Below are positions 8,807 to 16,145 of a DNA stretch of 37,747 nt, one piece after another. Origin of the DNA: Planctomycetes bacterium UBA7888 (lineage in GTDB: Bacteria; Planctomycetota; UBA1135). Each line of letters opens with the position of its first letter. The first letter of the stretch is position 1. The stretch lies in the NCBI GenBank assembly GCA_002500505.1, contig DLRM01000044.1:1-37747 (forward strand), read 5' to 3'. Made by a program: the position numbers and the translations under genes. Below the pieces are notes generated by a model. The model saw only the letters and a program-made list of their open reading frames with translations. It was not told the DNA's origin and searched no databases.

Positions 8807-8830
8807 CTCGAAACTTATTTCGAGTTTTTT
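8807..8830 (+). terminator. Intrinsic terminator of cysS, inside the 3' end of trmH
   Basis: A perfect 7-bp inverted repeat, CTCGAAA (8807-8813) and TTTCGAG (8818-8824), encloses a CTTA loop and is followed by six T residues (8825-8830). On the plus strand this is a canonical Rho-independent terminator seven bases after the cysS stop. The right arm and T-run are also the last codons and stop codon of trmH on the minus strand. The minus-strand version lacks a T-run, so termination should be one-directional. Confidence 0.8.
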
Positions 8831-9540
8831 CGAAACTTCTTGGGCATACGAACCTGCCGCATAGCATCTTCAGGGCGGAGGTCAGGCTCGGGTTCCGGCG
8901 GGCTACTAAGCCATTGGCGATACTCTTCCCATCGCTCTTGGTTACTCGCCAGTTTCCGGTACCAATCTTGGCGAAGTTCTGCGAGTTGGGTTTCGGAAAG
9001 GTCCCCGTGCGCTTCTGGGCAGGCGAGGAAGACATATTGGAGCATGAGCCCGGTCGCCACAGTTAAGTTGAACGACTCTCCAAAGCCTTGCATTGGGAGA
9101 TAGAAACGACGGTCAGCCGCTTCCAGCATTAGCTTGGAAACACCATCTGATTCTCGACCCATAACGATAGCCATTTTTTCTGGGAAGGGAAGGAGTGTGC
9201 TTAAAGAGAGAGGCTCGGCGGTGCGGCCAAGATCTGTCGCACAAATGGTCCATCCTTCATCTTGAAGGGCCGTCAGGCAATCATGTGGACTCTGAAAATA
9301 CCGAATACTGAGCCAATGGTGAGTTCCTTTCGTAACCGAGTGTGAAGTGCGCTCGCTTCGCTCTTCAGCGAGTGGATTATCCACAATCCAAATGTTTTGA
9401 ATCCCAAACCCCTCTGCGGTGCGGAGAACAGCTAAATGATTGAAACAATCGACTGCTCGCTCAAGGACAAGAAGAACCCTCCCTGTTCGCCGTTGCAGAA
9501 CTGCTTCGGCCCGTCGAAGGCGGCGGGGGGCTTCAGTCAT
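8815..9540 (-). CDS. trmH: TrmH/SpoU-family RNA 2'-O-methyltransferase (tRNA Gm18-like)
   Basis: SPOUT methyltransferase of 241 aa, which transfers a methyl group from S-adenosylmethionine to a ribose 2'-OH, most likely Gm18 of tRNA. Motif 1 is the N-x-x-A-x-x-R element in HLAVLRTAEGFG (residues 34-45). Motif 2 is IVMGRESDGVS. Motif 3 is FYLPMQGFGESFNLTVA, the trefoil-knot SAM site, which matches TrmH (PMQG...SLNVS) closely. A basic C-terminal tail rich in Lys and Arg follows, as in TrmH. ATG 9540 overlaps the rbfA stop by 4 bp (ATGA), so translation is probably coupled. This gene stands where truB is often found after rbfA. Its last codons form part of the cysS terminator. A ribosomal RNA target cannot be excluded. 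Confidence 0.87.
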   Translation of the reverse strand: MTEAPRRLRRAEAVLQRRTGRVLLVLERAVDCFNHLAVLRTAEGFGIQNIWIVDNPLAEERSERTSHSVTKGTHHWLSIRYFQSPHDCLTALQDEGWTICATDLGRTAEPLSLSTLLPFPEKMAIVMGRESDGVSKLMLEAADRRFYLPMQGFGESFNLTVATGLMLQYVFLACPEAHGDLSETQLAELRQDWYRKLASNQERWEEYRQWLSSPPEPEPDLRPEDAMRQVRMPKKFRKNSK

Positions 9541-9899
9541 TCCTCGTCGGAATCCTTTGGGGGAAGGACCCGGTCAAGGATTTTGTCAATCCGCTCAGTG
9601 AGTTCGGAGCCATCGTCGTAGCGAAAATCCAACTTCGGTGCACTTCGAAGTTTCACAGCACGGGCAACTTCCGTCCGGAAAAAACCCAATGCGTGGTCAA
9701 GAAGAGTTTTGACACGAGGCTTGTCCTTGGAGTTCAGGACAGAGTAGCGAATGGTGGCAAGGGTCAAGTCGTGATTCATTTCCACGCCAGTGACCGTAAC
9801 GAAACTTGCTCGAGGGTCCTTCATGGAATGAAGAAGAAGAGTCGCAACCGTTTCTTGAACTTGACGGGCGACTTGTTTGCGCCTTCGCTCGCTAGCCAA
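9537..9899 (-). CDS. rbfA: Ribosome-binding factor A
   Basis: Small KH-fold assembly factor of 120 aa for the 30S subunit. It binds near helix 1 and the decoding region of 16S rRNA during late maturation. The family pattern is clear: a basic N terminus SERRRKQVARQVQE, the DPR element in SMKDPRASFVTVTGVEM, and the C-terminal strand PKLDFRYDDG followed by ERIDKIL. The start is TTG 9899, which overlaps the end of infB by 8 bp (TTGGCTAG on the minus strand). AAGAGAG lies just upstream and may serve as ribosome-binding site. The gene sits between infB and trmH, its usual genomic position. Confidence 0.95.
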   Translation of the reverse strand: MASERRRKQVARQVQETVATLLLHSMKDPRASFVTVTGVEMNHDLTLATIRYSVLNSKDKPRVKTLLDHALGFFRTEVARAVKLRSAPKLDFRYDDGSELTERIDKILDRVLPPKDSDEE

Positions 9900-12438
9900 C
9901 AGAACTCTCTTCGTCTTTCTCGCTCAAATCTAGCTGAGGAGCAATTTCGATGAGGTCATAGGCTTGAACGGTGTCACCAACCTCAACACCATCAAATTCT
10001 TCAACGCGAAGACCGCATTCCATACCTGCTTTTACCTCTTTGACGTCATCTTTGAGGTGTCGCAGGGATGCCAGCTTTCCGCTGAAGATAGTTTTGCCAT
10101 CTCGAATGACATGGGCATGACTAGAGTTTCTGAAGACACCGTCGTTCACGCTACATCCAGCAACGGAACCCCAACGGGAAGATTTGAAGAGGGCCAGGAC
10201 TTCAGCAGATCCAGTAACCTGTTCTTCAAACTCAGGACCGATTTTCCCGAGAATCATTTCTTCAATGGCCTCGGTCAAATCATAAATGACATTGCAGCGC
10301 ATCAGTTCAACACGCTCTCGTTCTGCTGTGCGACGAGCTTTTGCGTCCGGCGCAATGTTGAAGGCGACGACCAAGGCCTCCGCAGTTTTTGCGAGCATCA
10401 CATCTGTTTCAGTAACGGCTCCAACTCCAGAGTGGATGACCTCGACTGCAACTTTTTCATTCGACATTCTTGCCAACGCTGATTTAAGGACTTCAAGAGA
10501 GCCTCCAACATCAGCTTTAACAATAAGGCGAATTTGATCCCGGTTAGCGGCATCAATGTGCTCGAGGAATTCGTCTTCAGCGACAGCGGTTCGAGCGAGT
10601 TCTTGTTCCCGAGCTAGTTGGGCGCGTTTTTCGGCCACTTCTTTTGCTGCTTTCATGTCCCGCACAACAAAGATTTTTTGCCCGCCAGTAGGGAGCTCGC
10701 TCAGCCCAATAATCTCAACCGGTGCAGACGGGCCCGCCGATTTGACCGTCTTGCCATTGTGGTCATAAATACGTCGAACTTTTCCGTAAGCGTCGCCACA
10801 GAGAACCACATCGCCGGGCGTGAGGGTTCCGTCTTGAATCAGAATGTGGGCAACTTTTCCTTTGCCCTCCGAAACCATGCCTTCAAGAACAATGCCCATT
10901 GCTTGGCCGTGGGGGTGAGCCTTGATTTCAAGAACCTCAGCTTCCAAAAGAACTCGCTCTAACAAATCATCGAGGCCCGTCTTTCGTAGGGCGGAAGTTT
11001 CCACAATTCCGGTTTCGCCGCCCCAATCTTCACACTGAAGACCGATGTTCGCCAGCTCAGCTTTGACTTTCTCCGGATTGGCTCCTGAAGCGTCAACTTT
11101 ATTCATAGCGACCACAACAGGAATGCCAGCTTCGCGAGCGTGCGCAGCGGCCTCTTCTGTTTGAGGCATGACGCCATCATCTGCCGCAACGACGAGAACG
11201 GCAACATCCGTAGTCTTGGCACCACGGGCTCTCATTTGAGTGAAAGCTTCATGGCCGGGTGTGTCGATAATTGTGATGGACTGGCCGCTGTTGGTTTCAA
11301 CAGAGTAAGCGCCAATGTGTTGCGTGATTCCACCTGCTTCTCCGTCTGCGACTTTGGCTTGGCGGATGGCGTCGATGAGAGATGTCTTTCCATGGTCAAC
11401 GTGGCCCATGAAGGTAATGACGGGTGGGCGGCCTTGAAGGTCCGAGTCGTCCGCGGCTTGTCTTGCGGATTCAATTTCGGCCATAAGTGCGTCTTCGGCA
11501 TCTTCACGCTCTTTCATGCGAACGCTGATTTCAAACTCGTTGGAAAGCAGCTCAATTGTTTCCGTATCGAGTTCAGCATTCATATTCACCATGACACCGA
11601 GCTTCATTAAGGAACCCATAAGTTCGCTAACGCCAATGCCGGTTGCAGTGGAGAAGGTCTTCGGAGTTACGGGTGGTGCCAAAACCACGTCGCCCTTTCG
11701 TGCGACAGTGGAAACCTGCTTTTCAACTCCTTTCTGAGACTTGAGGCGGTCGCGCTGGCGCGTTCGCTGGTCACGTCGGCGAGTAGTTTCTCGATTCCGA
11801 ATGTCTGTGAAGGTGACTTTGCCGCGCCCTTTTGCGTGGTCGGCTTTCACTAACCCAAGAGCGGCCAAGTCAATTTTTCCAACACGAGTGGCACCTGGTC
11901 GAGGCTTAACCTTGCCACTTGGTTTCGGGGTTAGGGAAGGCTCAGGTGCGTCCTTCGGGGTTGCCGGGGTTGCCGGTGTTTCGTCTGTGGAGGCTTCGGC
12001 AACGGGGTCGGTGACGGCCTCTTGAGGCTCTGGTTCGTCTTCTTCAGCAGGCTTGCTTTCCCCCTCTGTTTCGCCAGGAGTGCTTTCCTCGCCTTCGGCA
12101 ACAATTTCGTCTTCGACGGGCTCTGGTGTCTCAACCTCTTCCTCGATAGGCTCTTCAGCTTCCACCTCAGGTGTTTCGGGGGCGGGCTCAACAACGATGT
12201 TCCAGCCATCGCCCTCCTCTTCAGTTGCCTCAGGCGATTCAATAGCTGTTGCCTGAGAAGCTTCAATGAGGCCTCCCTTAAGAAGGCGTTCCTCGATAAT
12301 GGGAACATCCCAAGCATCCAAAGAGGCTTGGTAAGAAGTGACGGGGAAGCCAACCTTTTTTAGCACGCCCACAAAATCAGCAGACTTAAAGCCGTACTGC
12401 TTTGCTAACTTGAAGACCTTAATCTTTTCGTCGGACAA
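9892..12438 (-). CDS. infB: Translation initiation factor IF-2
   Basis: GTPase that brings fMet-tRNA to the 30S subunit and promotes subunit joining (848 aa). An IF2N-like helical domain lies at residues 1-55. A long acidic, proline-rich low-complexity linker (about 70-170) and a basic Arg/Lys helix (about 210-245) follow. The G domain has G1 GHVDHGKT at 345-352, G3 DTPGH from residue 392 and G4 NKVD at 446-449. Domains II, III and IV follow, ending with the YDLIEIAPQL strand of the fMet-tRNA-binding module. The start is TTG 12438. An AGGAGG Shine-Dalgarno sequence (12447-12452) stands 8 nt upstream, inside the last codons of nusA. Only 3 bp separate infB from nusA. Confidence 0.97.
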   Translation of the reverse strand: MSDEKIKVFKLAKQYGFKSADFVGVLKKVGFPVTSYQASLDAWDVPIIEERLLKGGLIEASQATAIESPEATEEEGDGWNIVVEPAPETPEVEAEEPIEEEVETPEPVEDEIVAEGEESTPGETEGESKPAEEDEPEPQEAVTDPVAEASTDETPATPATPKDAPEPSLTPKPSGKVKPRPGATRVGKIDLAALGLVKADHAKGRGKVTFTDIRNRETTRRRDQRTRQRDRLKSQKGVEKQVSTVARKGDVVLAPPVTPKTFSTATGIGVSELMGSLMKLGVMVNMNAELDTETIELLSNEFEISVRMKEREDAEDALMAEIESARQAADDSDLQGRPPVITFMGHVDHGKTSLIDAIRQAKVADGEAGGITQHIGAYSVETNSGQSITIIDTPGHEAFTQMRARGAKTTDVAVLVVAADDGVMPQTEEAAAHAREAGIPVVVAMNKVDASGANPEKVKAELANIGLQCEDWGGETGIVETSALRKTGLDDLLERVLLEAEVLEIKAHPHGQAMGIVLEGMVSEGKGKVAHILIQDGTLTPGDVVLCGDAYGKVRRIYDHNGKTVKSAGPSAPVEIIGLSELPTGGQKIFVVRDMKAAKEVAEKRAQLAREQELARTAVAEDEFLEHIDAANRDQIRLIVKADVGGSLEVLKSALARMSNEKVAVEVIHSGVGAVTETDVMLAKTAEALVVAFNIAPDAKARRTAERERVELMRCNVIYDLTEAIEEMILGKIGPEFEEQVTGSAEVLALFKSSRWGSVAGCSVNDGVFRNSSHAHVIRDGKTIFSGKLASLRHLKDDVKEVKAGMECGLRVEEFDGVEVGDTVQAYDLIEIAPQLDLSEKDEESSVG

Positions 12439-12441
12439 GCC

Positions 12442-13512
12442 TTATTCCTCCTCCACAGGTTCAGTTGCTTCAGGTGTTGAGTCGCTTTCTTGGGCTTCAG
12501 GAGCATCTACCGTCGGTTCTGCTCCACGACCCTCTTCCGCCAGAAGCTCAGCTTCGTACTCAGCAGGAGTTTTAATCTCGATAGACCAGCCGACGATTCG
12601 GGCAGCAAGGCGAACGTTGCGTCCGCCAACACCAATGGCGAGTGGTTTCATTTCCTCCGAAACAAGGACAAAGACAGATTGGTTTTCCTCATCGGGGAAA
12701 ATGTGATCCTCCAAAATATCCTTGGCTGGCTTGAGCGCATTTTGGACAAGCTCTTCCAAAGAATTGCACCACTCAATGATGTCAATTTTTTCGTTACCCA
12801 ACTCGTCGTTGATGTTTCGGATTCGAGTGCCACGAACACCTAAGCAAGCGCCAACCGCATCGACGCGTTCGTCCATGGCGTAAACAGCAACCTTGCAACG
12901 ATAGCCTGGATCCCGCGCGACGCGCATGACCCGGATATGGCCATCAGCGATTTCAGGAATTTCAACTTCGAAAAGTTTGCGTACGAATTCATCATCCTTT
13001 CGAGAAAGAACAATGACCACCCGAGAGCCTTCTTTGCGAACTTCTTTGAGGAATACGCGAATTCGATCTCCAACATGAAGGCGTTCAGATTGAATCCGCT
13101 CGGAGCGGGGGAGAAGAGCTTCGGTTTTTCCGGTGAGCTGAACAATAATGTTGGGGCCTTCCAGTTTGTGAACCACACCGGACACGACCTCGCCCACTAG
13201 ACGTTCGTATTGTTCGTAAACTTTGTCTCGCTCTGCTTCGCGAATCTTCTGCATGAAGACTTGCTTGGTGGTTTGGGCAGCAATCCGGCCCAAATCGACT
13301 GCAGTGGGCACCTCGACGCTTCCATCCGCGGCGGTCAAGGAAATTTGGCCACTCCGGCGATCAATCGCCACATCAAGACCTTCTTCCACACCCATTTTTT
13401 TCCGAGTCGCTGTGGTGAGAGCCTCCTCGAGGGCGACAAATAGAATGTCCCTCTCCACTCCGCGTTCGCGGTGGATGGCGTCAATCATTCTCAGGACATC
13501 GTCTTTTTTCAT
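12442..13512 (-). CDS. nusA: Transcription termination/antitermination factor NusA
   Basis: RNA-polymerase-binding factor that modulates pausing, intrinsic termination and antitermination (356 aa). The N-terminal polymerase-binding domain is residues 1-130 (MKKDDVLRMIDAIHRERG, EEALTTATRKK). The S1 domain is about 133-200 (VVSGVVHKLEGPNIIVQL). KH1 (about 230-290) contains the family signature GACLGVRGTRI and is followed by KIDIIEW. KH2 contains IGVGGRNVRLAARIVGWSIEI. The protein ends in a short acidic tail and has no C-terminal acidic repeat domains, as in most bacteria outside the Gammaproteobacteria. It is the first gene of nusA-infB-rbfA-trmH, and no rimP precedes it. A strong intrinsic terminator lies about 43-75 bp upstream on the same strand, so expression is probably controlled by attenuation. 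Confidence 0.97.
   Translation of the reverse strand: MKKDDVLRMIDAIHRERGVERDILFVALEEALTTATRKKMGVEEGLDVAIDRRSGQISLTAADGSVEVPTAVDLGRIAAQTTKQVFMQKIREAERDKVYEQYERLVGEVVSGVVHKLEGPNIIVQLTGKTEALLPRSERIQSERLHVGDRIRVFLKEVRKEGSRVVIVLSRKDDEFVRKLFEVEIPEIADGHIRVMRVARDPGYRCKVAVYAMDERVDAVGACLGVRGTRIRNINDELGNEKIDIIEWCNSLEELVQNALKPAKDILEDHIFPDEENQSVFVLVSEEMKPLAIGVGGRNVRLAARIVGWSIEIKTPAEYEAELLAEEGRGAEPTVDAPEAQESDSTPEATEPVEEE
12447..12452 (-). promoter_or_regulatory. Shine-Dalgarno sequence for infB, inside the nusA tail
   Basis: AGGAGG on the minus strand is formed by the Glu codons at the extreme C terminus of NusA and lies 8 nt before the TTG start of infB. It is one of few strong ribosome-binding sites in the window and decides the infB start. 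A strong site paired with a weak start codon suggests translational coupling with nusA. Confidence 0.75.
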
Positions 13513-13554
13513 GTTTTCGGGGGTTTTGCAAGGGTCTCAGGTCAAAACATCCAG

Positions 13555-13587
13555 AAAAAAAGGGTGCGCAGGAAAACCTGCACACCC
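13555..13587 (-). terminator. Intrinsic terminator/attenuator in the nusA leader
   Basis: Read on the minus strand, an 11-bp stem (GGGTGTGCAGG with CCTGCGCACCC, one G-U pair) closes a TTTT loop and is followed by seven T residues. The pairing is perfect only for minus-strand RNA; on the plus strand the wobble becomes a C-A mismatch. No minus-strand gene lies upstream between 13587 and 17053. The terminator can therefore act only on leader transcripts that begin just upstream, or on antisense transcripts coming from the thi operon. Confidence 0.82.
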
Positions 13588-13674
13588 GGCCAGCAGCTGT
13601 GCTGCATTCGGAATGTTTGGAGCCGAGGCCGGATTGGCCAGAATGACACCCGGAGGGGTCATTCCATCCGCACT

Positions 13675-13702
13675 AGAATAACGACATCCCCGCTTCGGGC
13701 AA
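13675..13702 (-). promoter_or_regulatory. Possible sigma70-type promoter for the nusA operon
   Basis: On the minus strand TTGCCC (13702-13697) and TATTCT (13680-13675) are separated by 16 bp; each matches the consensus at four of six positions. Transcripts from here would carry a leader of about 150 nt with a hairpin (GAATGAC...GTCATTC, about 13640-13666) and then the terminator at 13555-13587. This is a weak match, proposed mainly because its position explains the terminator. Confidence 0.3.
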
Positions 13703-13762
13703 GGGCTGCTTTTGCCCTTCTTGGTTTCCCCCAACCCCTGTTCCCCTCAAGACTTCCAGAAA

Positions 13763-14002
13763 ATGAACTCCTCAGAAAATCCTTCCAGCGACCCGGAATC
13801 CAAGGAAGTCCTGATTAATGGTGTCCCCCAGGACTGGAGGGAGGCTTGGCCAATCTCGGAATTACTCCTGGAAATGGGGGCAAATGGTCCTGGAGTGGCA
13901 GTGGAAAGGAACGGTGAGGTCGTCCGAAAAGCGAAATATGAGACGACTTTTTTGTTCCCTGGGGACAAAATCGAGGTGCTTCGATTGGTAGGGGGAGGTT
14001 AG
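13763..14002 (+). CDS. thiS: Sulfur carrier protein ThiS
   Basis: Ubiquitin-fold sulfur carrier for thiazole formation in thiamine synthesis. Its C-terminal Gly-Gly is adenylated and converted to a thiocarboxylate that donates sulfur to ThiG. The 79-aa product begins its fold with KEVLINGVPQDW, contains the GVAVERNGEVV strand, and ends FPGDKIEVLRLVGGG, the diagnostic C-terminal tail. I chose ATG 13763. The open frame from 13712 would add 17 residues without family similarity. About a dozen N-terminal residues precede the fold, slightly more than usual. thiG follows after 39 bp. No TPP riboswitch was recognised upstream, and the promoter must lie in the 250 bp shared with the divergent nusA. 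Confidence 0.9.
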   Translation: MNSSENPSSDPESKEVLINGVPQDWREAWPISELLLEMGANGPGVAVERNGEVVRKAKYETTFLFPGDKIEVLRLVGGG

Positions 14003-14041
14003 GCGCAGAGATAAGATGACCAAAACGACATCCAATCTGCT

Positions 14042-14842
14042 GTGGAAAATCTCATCCCCCCTGAAGTCCCTTTTGAACTCGGCCCCCACCGATTCCAATC
14101 TCGCCTTTTTCTTGGTACCGGAAAATACGCTTCTTATGCCGAAATGCGAGATGCGCTTGCTCTTTCCGGAACGGAATGTGTCACGGTTGCTGTGCGCCGG
14201 ATTCCTGAAGGGGAGGCTCAAGGAGAGCAGTTTTTAGATTTCATTGACCGAGAGCGCTATACCTTGCTCCCCAATACCGCCGGGTGCTTTGATGCTGAGC
14301 TGGCCATTCGAACCGCCCGCCTGTCCCGCGAAATGTTGGACACGGATTTAGTGAAACTTGAAGTGCTGGGCGACAAGAAAACTTTGCTTCCCGATCCACA
14401 AGCAACCCTCTATGCCACCGAAGCCTTGGTCAATGACGGTTTCACCGTATTGGTTTACACCAGTGATGATGTGATTCAAGCCCAAAGACTGGAATCCGCC
14501 GGTGCCACTGCCGTCATGCCTGCAGGTTCACCTATCGGATCGGGGCAAGGGATTTTGAACCCCTTAAACATCAGTTTGATTTTAGAAACCTTAAATGTTC
14601 CGGTCATCGTGGACGCTGGTGTTGGAACTGCAAGTGATGTTGCGATTGCTATGGAGCTTGGTGCTGAAGGCGTTCTTCTCAACACGGGTGTCGCAAGTGC
14701 CAAAGAACCTTTGCGTATGGCGCGGGCCATGAAGGCCGCTTGCGAAGCGGGCAGGGATGCTTGGCTTTCGGGAAGAATCCCGAAGAAACGTTACGCAATG
14801 GCCTCTTCTCCTGAGCCGGGAGTGTTGGGAACCCCCGTATGA
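14042..14842 (+). CDS. thiG: Thiazole synthase ThiG
   Basis: TIM-barrel enzyme that condenses deoxyxylulose 5-phosphate, dehydroglycine and ThiS thiocarboxylate into the thiazole phosphate of thiamine (266 aa, normal). It begins with the family segment FQSRLFLGTGKY. The Schiff-base lysine is Lys105 in LVKLEVLGD. The phosphate-binding loops are MPAGSPIGSGQGI and VIVDAGVGTASD, followed by GVLLNTGVASA. The start is GTG 14042, the only plausible start after the in-frame stop at 14012. No Shine-Dalgarno sequence is visible. The stop overlaps the next gene by 4 bp (ATGA). ThiF, ThiH or ThiO and ThiE are not in this window. Confidence 0.96.
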   Translation: MENLIPPEVPFELGPHRFQSRLFLGTGKYASYAEMRDALALSGTECVTVAVRRIPEGEAQGEQFLDFIDRERYTLLPNTAGCFDAELAIRTARLSREMLDTDLVKLEVLGDKKTLLPDPQATLYATEALVNDGFTVLVYTSDDVIQAQRLESAGATAVMPAGSPIGSGQGILNPLNISLILETLNVPVIVDAGVGTASDVAIAMELGAEGVLLNTGVASAKEPLRMARAMKAACEAGRDAWLSGRIPKKRYAMASSPEPGVLGTPV

Positions 14843-15612
14843 CGACTGCAGCTCTGCTCGCTCTTGGGAAAAGTATTTTCTTCGACGGGCTAGGGATTCT
14901 TGTATCCATTCTGCTCCTTTCTAGAAAGGCGGGAGCGCCAGCCCCTGTAATTTCCTTTCGAAAAATGAAAGGTGTGGACTTGGTTCTTGCTGGCATTTTA
15001 TTTCTTGGAGTTCAATTGCTTCCTTTGTTTTTTTGGAACTCGGACTCTTTACTTCTTGGACTTTTGTACGCTTGGATTGCCGGCACTCTTGCATGGTTAT
15101 GGCTTGGCTGGCGCGAAGGGAGTTACTTGCCTCGTCGAAAGGCAACCCCTAATTGCCAGATTCAGTCATTTGGTGCGGCTTTTTCCTGTTATCTATTTGC
15201 CGTCCCAGGTCTTCTTGGGGTTTGGGATTTAAACGAGATCCTTGTTCAAAATCTCACGGGGGAAGCTCCCATTCAAGGGATTGCTGCCGGCATGACTGAG
15301 TTGCCCATTCTGCAATTTGTTGCGGTTATTCTCTTTGCCATCTTGACGCAACCTCTTCTAGAAGAGGGCCTCTTCCGTGGTTATCTCTGGCGTTTTCTTG
15401 CAGGACATTCCGAGTGGGGTCCCCGTAGAGCCTTACTTTTTTCTTCCCTTGTCTTTGCTCTTGCCCATGAGTGGACTGTCTTTCTTCCCGTGTTTTATCT
15501 AGGCCTTCTTTTTGGCTGGGTATATTGGCGGAGTGGAAAGTTGCGTTACGCTTTCGCTCTTCACGCAGCCCACAATGCGCTTGCGACTTCCATCCTTTTC
15601 TTTTCAAGCTAA
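14839..15612 (+). CDS. CPBP-family intramembrane metalloprotease (CAAX protease/Abi)
   Basis: Polytopic membrane protein of 257 aa with about seven hydrophobic segments. The three conserved CPBP motifs are present in order: EEGLFRGYLWRF (Glu175-Glu176 with the downstream Arg), FALAHEW, and HAAHN near the C terminus. These residues build the glutamate/histidine active site of Rce1-type and Abi-type proteases. Bacterial members act in protein maturation, bacteriocin immunity or unknown roles, and nothing here names the substrate. The ATG overlaps the thiG stop, and the gamma-carbonic-anhydrase-like gene begins 2 bp after its stop, so it is part of the thi operon. No functional link to thiamine is apparent. 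Confidence 0.87.
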   Translation: MTTAALLALGKSIFFDGLGILVSILLLSRKAGAPAPVISFRKMKGVDLVLAGILFLGVQLLPLFFWNSDSLLLGLLYAWIAGTLAWLWLGWREGSYLPRRKATPNCQIQSFGAAFSCYLFAVPGLLGVWDLNEILVQNLTGEAPIQGIAAGMTELPILQFVAVILFAILTQPLLEEGLFRGYLWRFLAGHSEWGPRRALLFSSLVFALAHEWTVFLPVFYLGLLFGWVYWRSGKLRYAFALHAAHNALATSILFFSS

Positions 15613-15614
15613 TA

Positions 15615-16145
15615 ATGTCCAACGAAGTTTTCCCGACTCCTGCCAAAGGGCTCATGCGCCGTGTGCCAGGCGGTGCGATGGTCGCAAGTACTGCCGTTAT
15701 CACTGGCAACGTCCAACTCGGTGAAGATTGCACCGTTTGGTTTGGTGCTGTGGTGAGAGGGGATGACGCTCCAATCAAGATTGGAGCGCGAACCAATATT
15801 CAAGATGGTGCCGTCGTGCATTGTGATACGGGTGCCCCCCAAGAGATTGGTTCGGATTGCACGGTTGGGCATGGTGCCATTGTGCATGGAGTGAAGGTGG
15901 GGAACGGCGTTTTGATTGGAATGGGGGCCACGATTTTGGGTGGCGCCAAAATAGGGGACGGATGCGTGGTCGCTGCCGGAGCCTTGGTCCGCCAAAACGC
16001 GGACATTCCACCCAACACCATGGTTGCTGGCGTTCCAGCAAAACCAATTCGGGAGGTCGGCGATGCGGAACGCGCCTTTATGGTTCACTCGATACCCCAC
16101 TACATTGAGACGGGGCACGGCTATTTAGATGAGAGTGAAATATGA
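15615..16145 (+). CDS. Gamma-carbonic-anhydrase-like hexapeptide-repeat protein
   Basis: Left-handed beta-helix protein of 176 aa, related to Cam/CamH/YrdA. Hexapeptide repeats run from about residue 26 to 140. The three metal-binding histidines are His69, His86 and His91. The 5-residue spacing of the last two matches His117/His122 of the Methanosarcina enzyme Cam. Members are homotrimers with metal at subunit interfaces; many YrdA-type proteins show little CO2 hydration activity, so carbonic anhydrase function is only possible. I chose ATG 15615, where similarity begins, although the open frame extends to 15471 inside the CPBP gene. The stop overlaps the larE start by 4 bp (ATGA). The family is widespread and the gene is not diagnostic of a pathway. 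Confidence 0.9.
   Translation: MSNEVFPTPAKGLMRRVPGGAMVASTAVITGNVQLGEDCTVWFGAVVRGDDAPIKIGARTNIQDGAVVHCDTGAPQEIGSDCTVGHGAIVHGVKVGNGVLIGMGATILGGAKIGDGCVVAAGALVRQNADIPPNTMVAGVPAKPIREVGDAERAFMVHSIPHYIETGHGYLDESEI

Noticed and set aside
9964..12363. Several plus-strand reading frames of 70-172 codons opposite infB
   Set aside because: They are antisense shadows of a confidently identified IF-2 gene and have no recognisable motifs.
13523..13545. CTGAGACCCTTG on the minus strand near nusA resembles part of the TPP riboswitch core
   Set aside because: The other conserved riboswitch segments are absent and it lies before nusA, not before thiS. Read toward thiS, the region shows no TPP motif.
13701..13719. 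Inverted repeat AAGGGC/GCCCTT upstream of thiS as a possible plus-strand terminator or attenuator
   Set aside because: The stem is only 6 bp and the following sequence is not a continuous T-run. It also coincides with the proposed nusA -35 region, so it is too weak to call.
13537..13734. 65-codon minus-strand reading frame across the nusA leader
   Set aside because: It runs through the intrinsic terminator (Phe-Phe from the T-run) and shows no family similarity or ribosome-binding site. A leader peptide from an internal ATG cannot be excluded, but nothing supports it.
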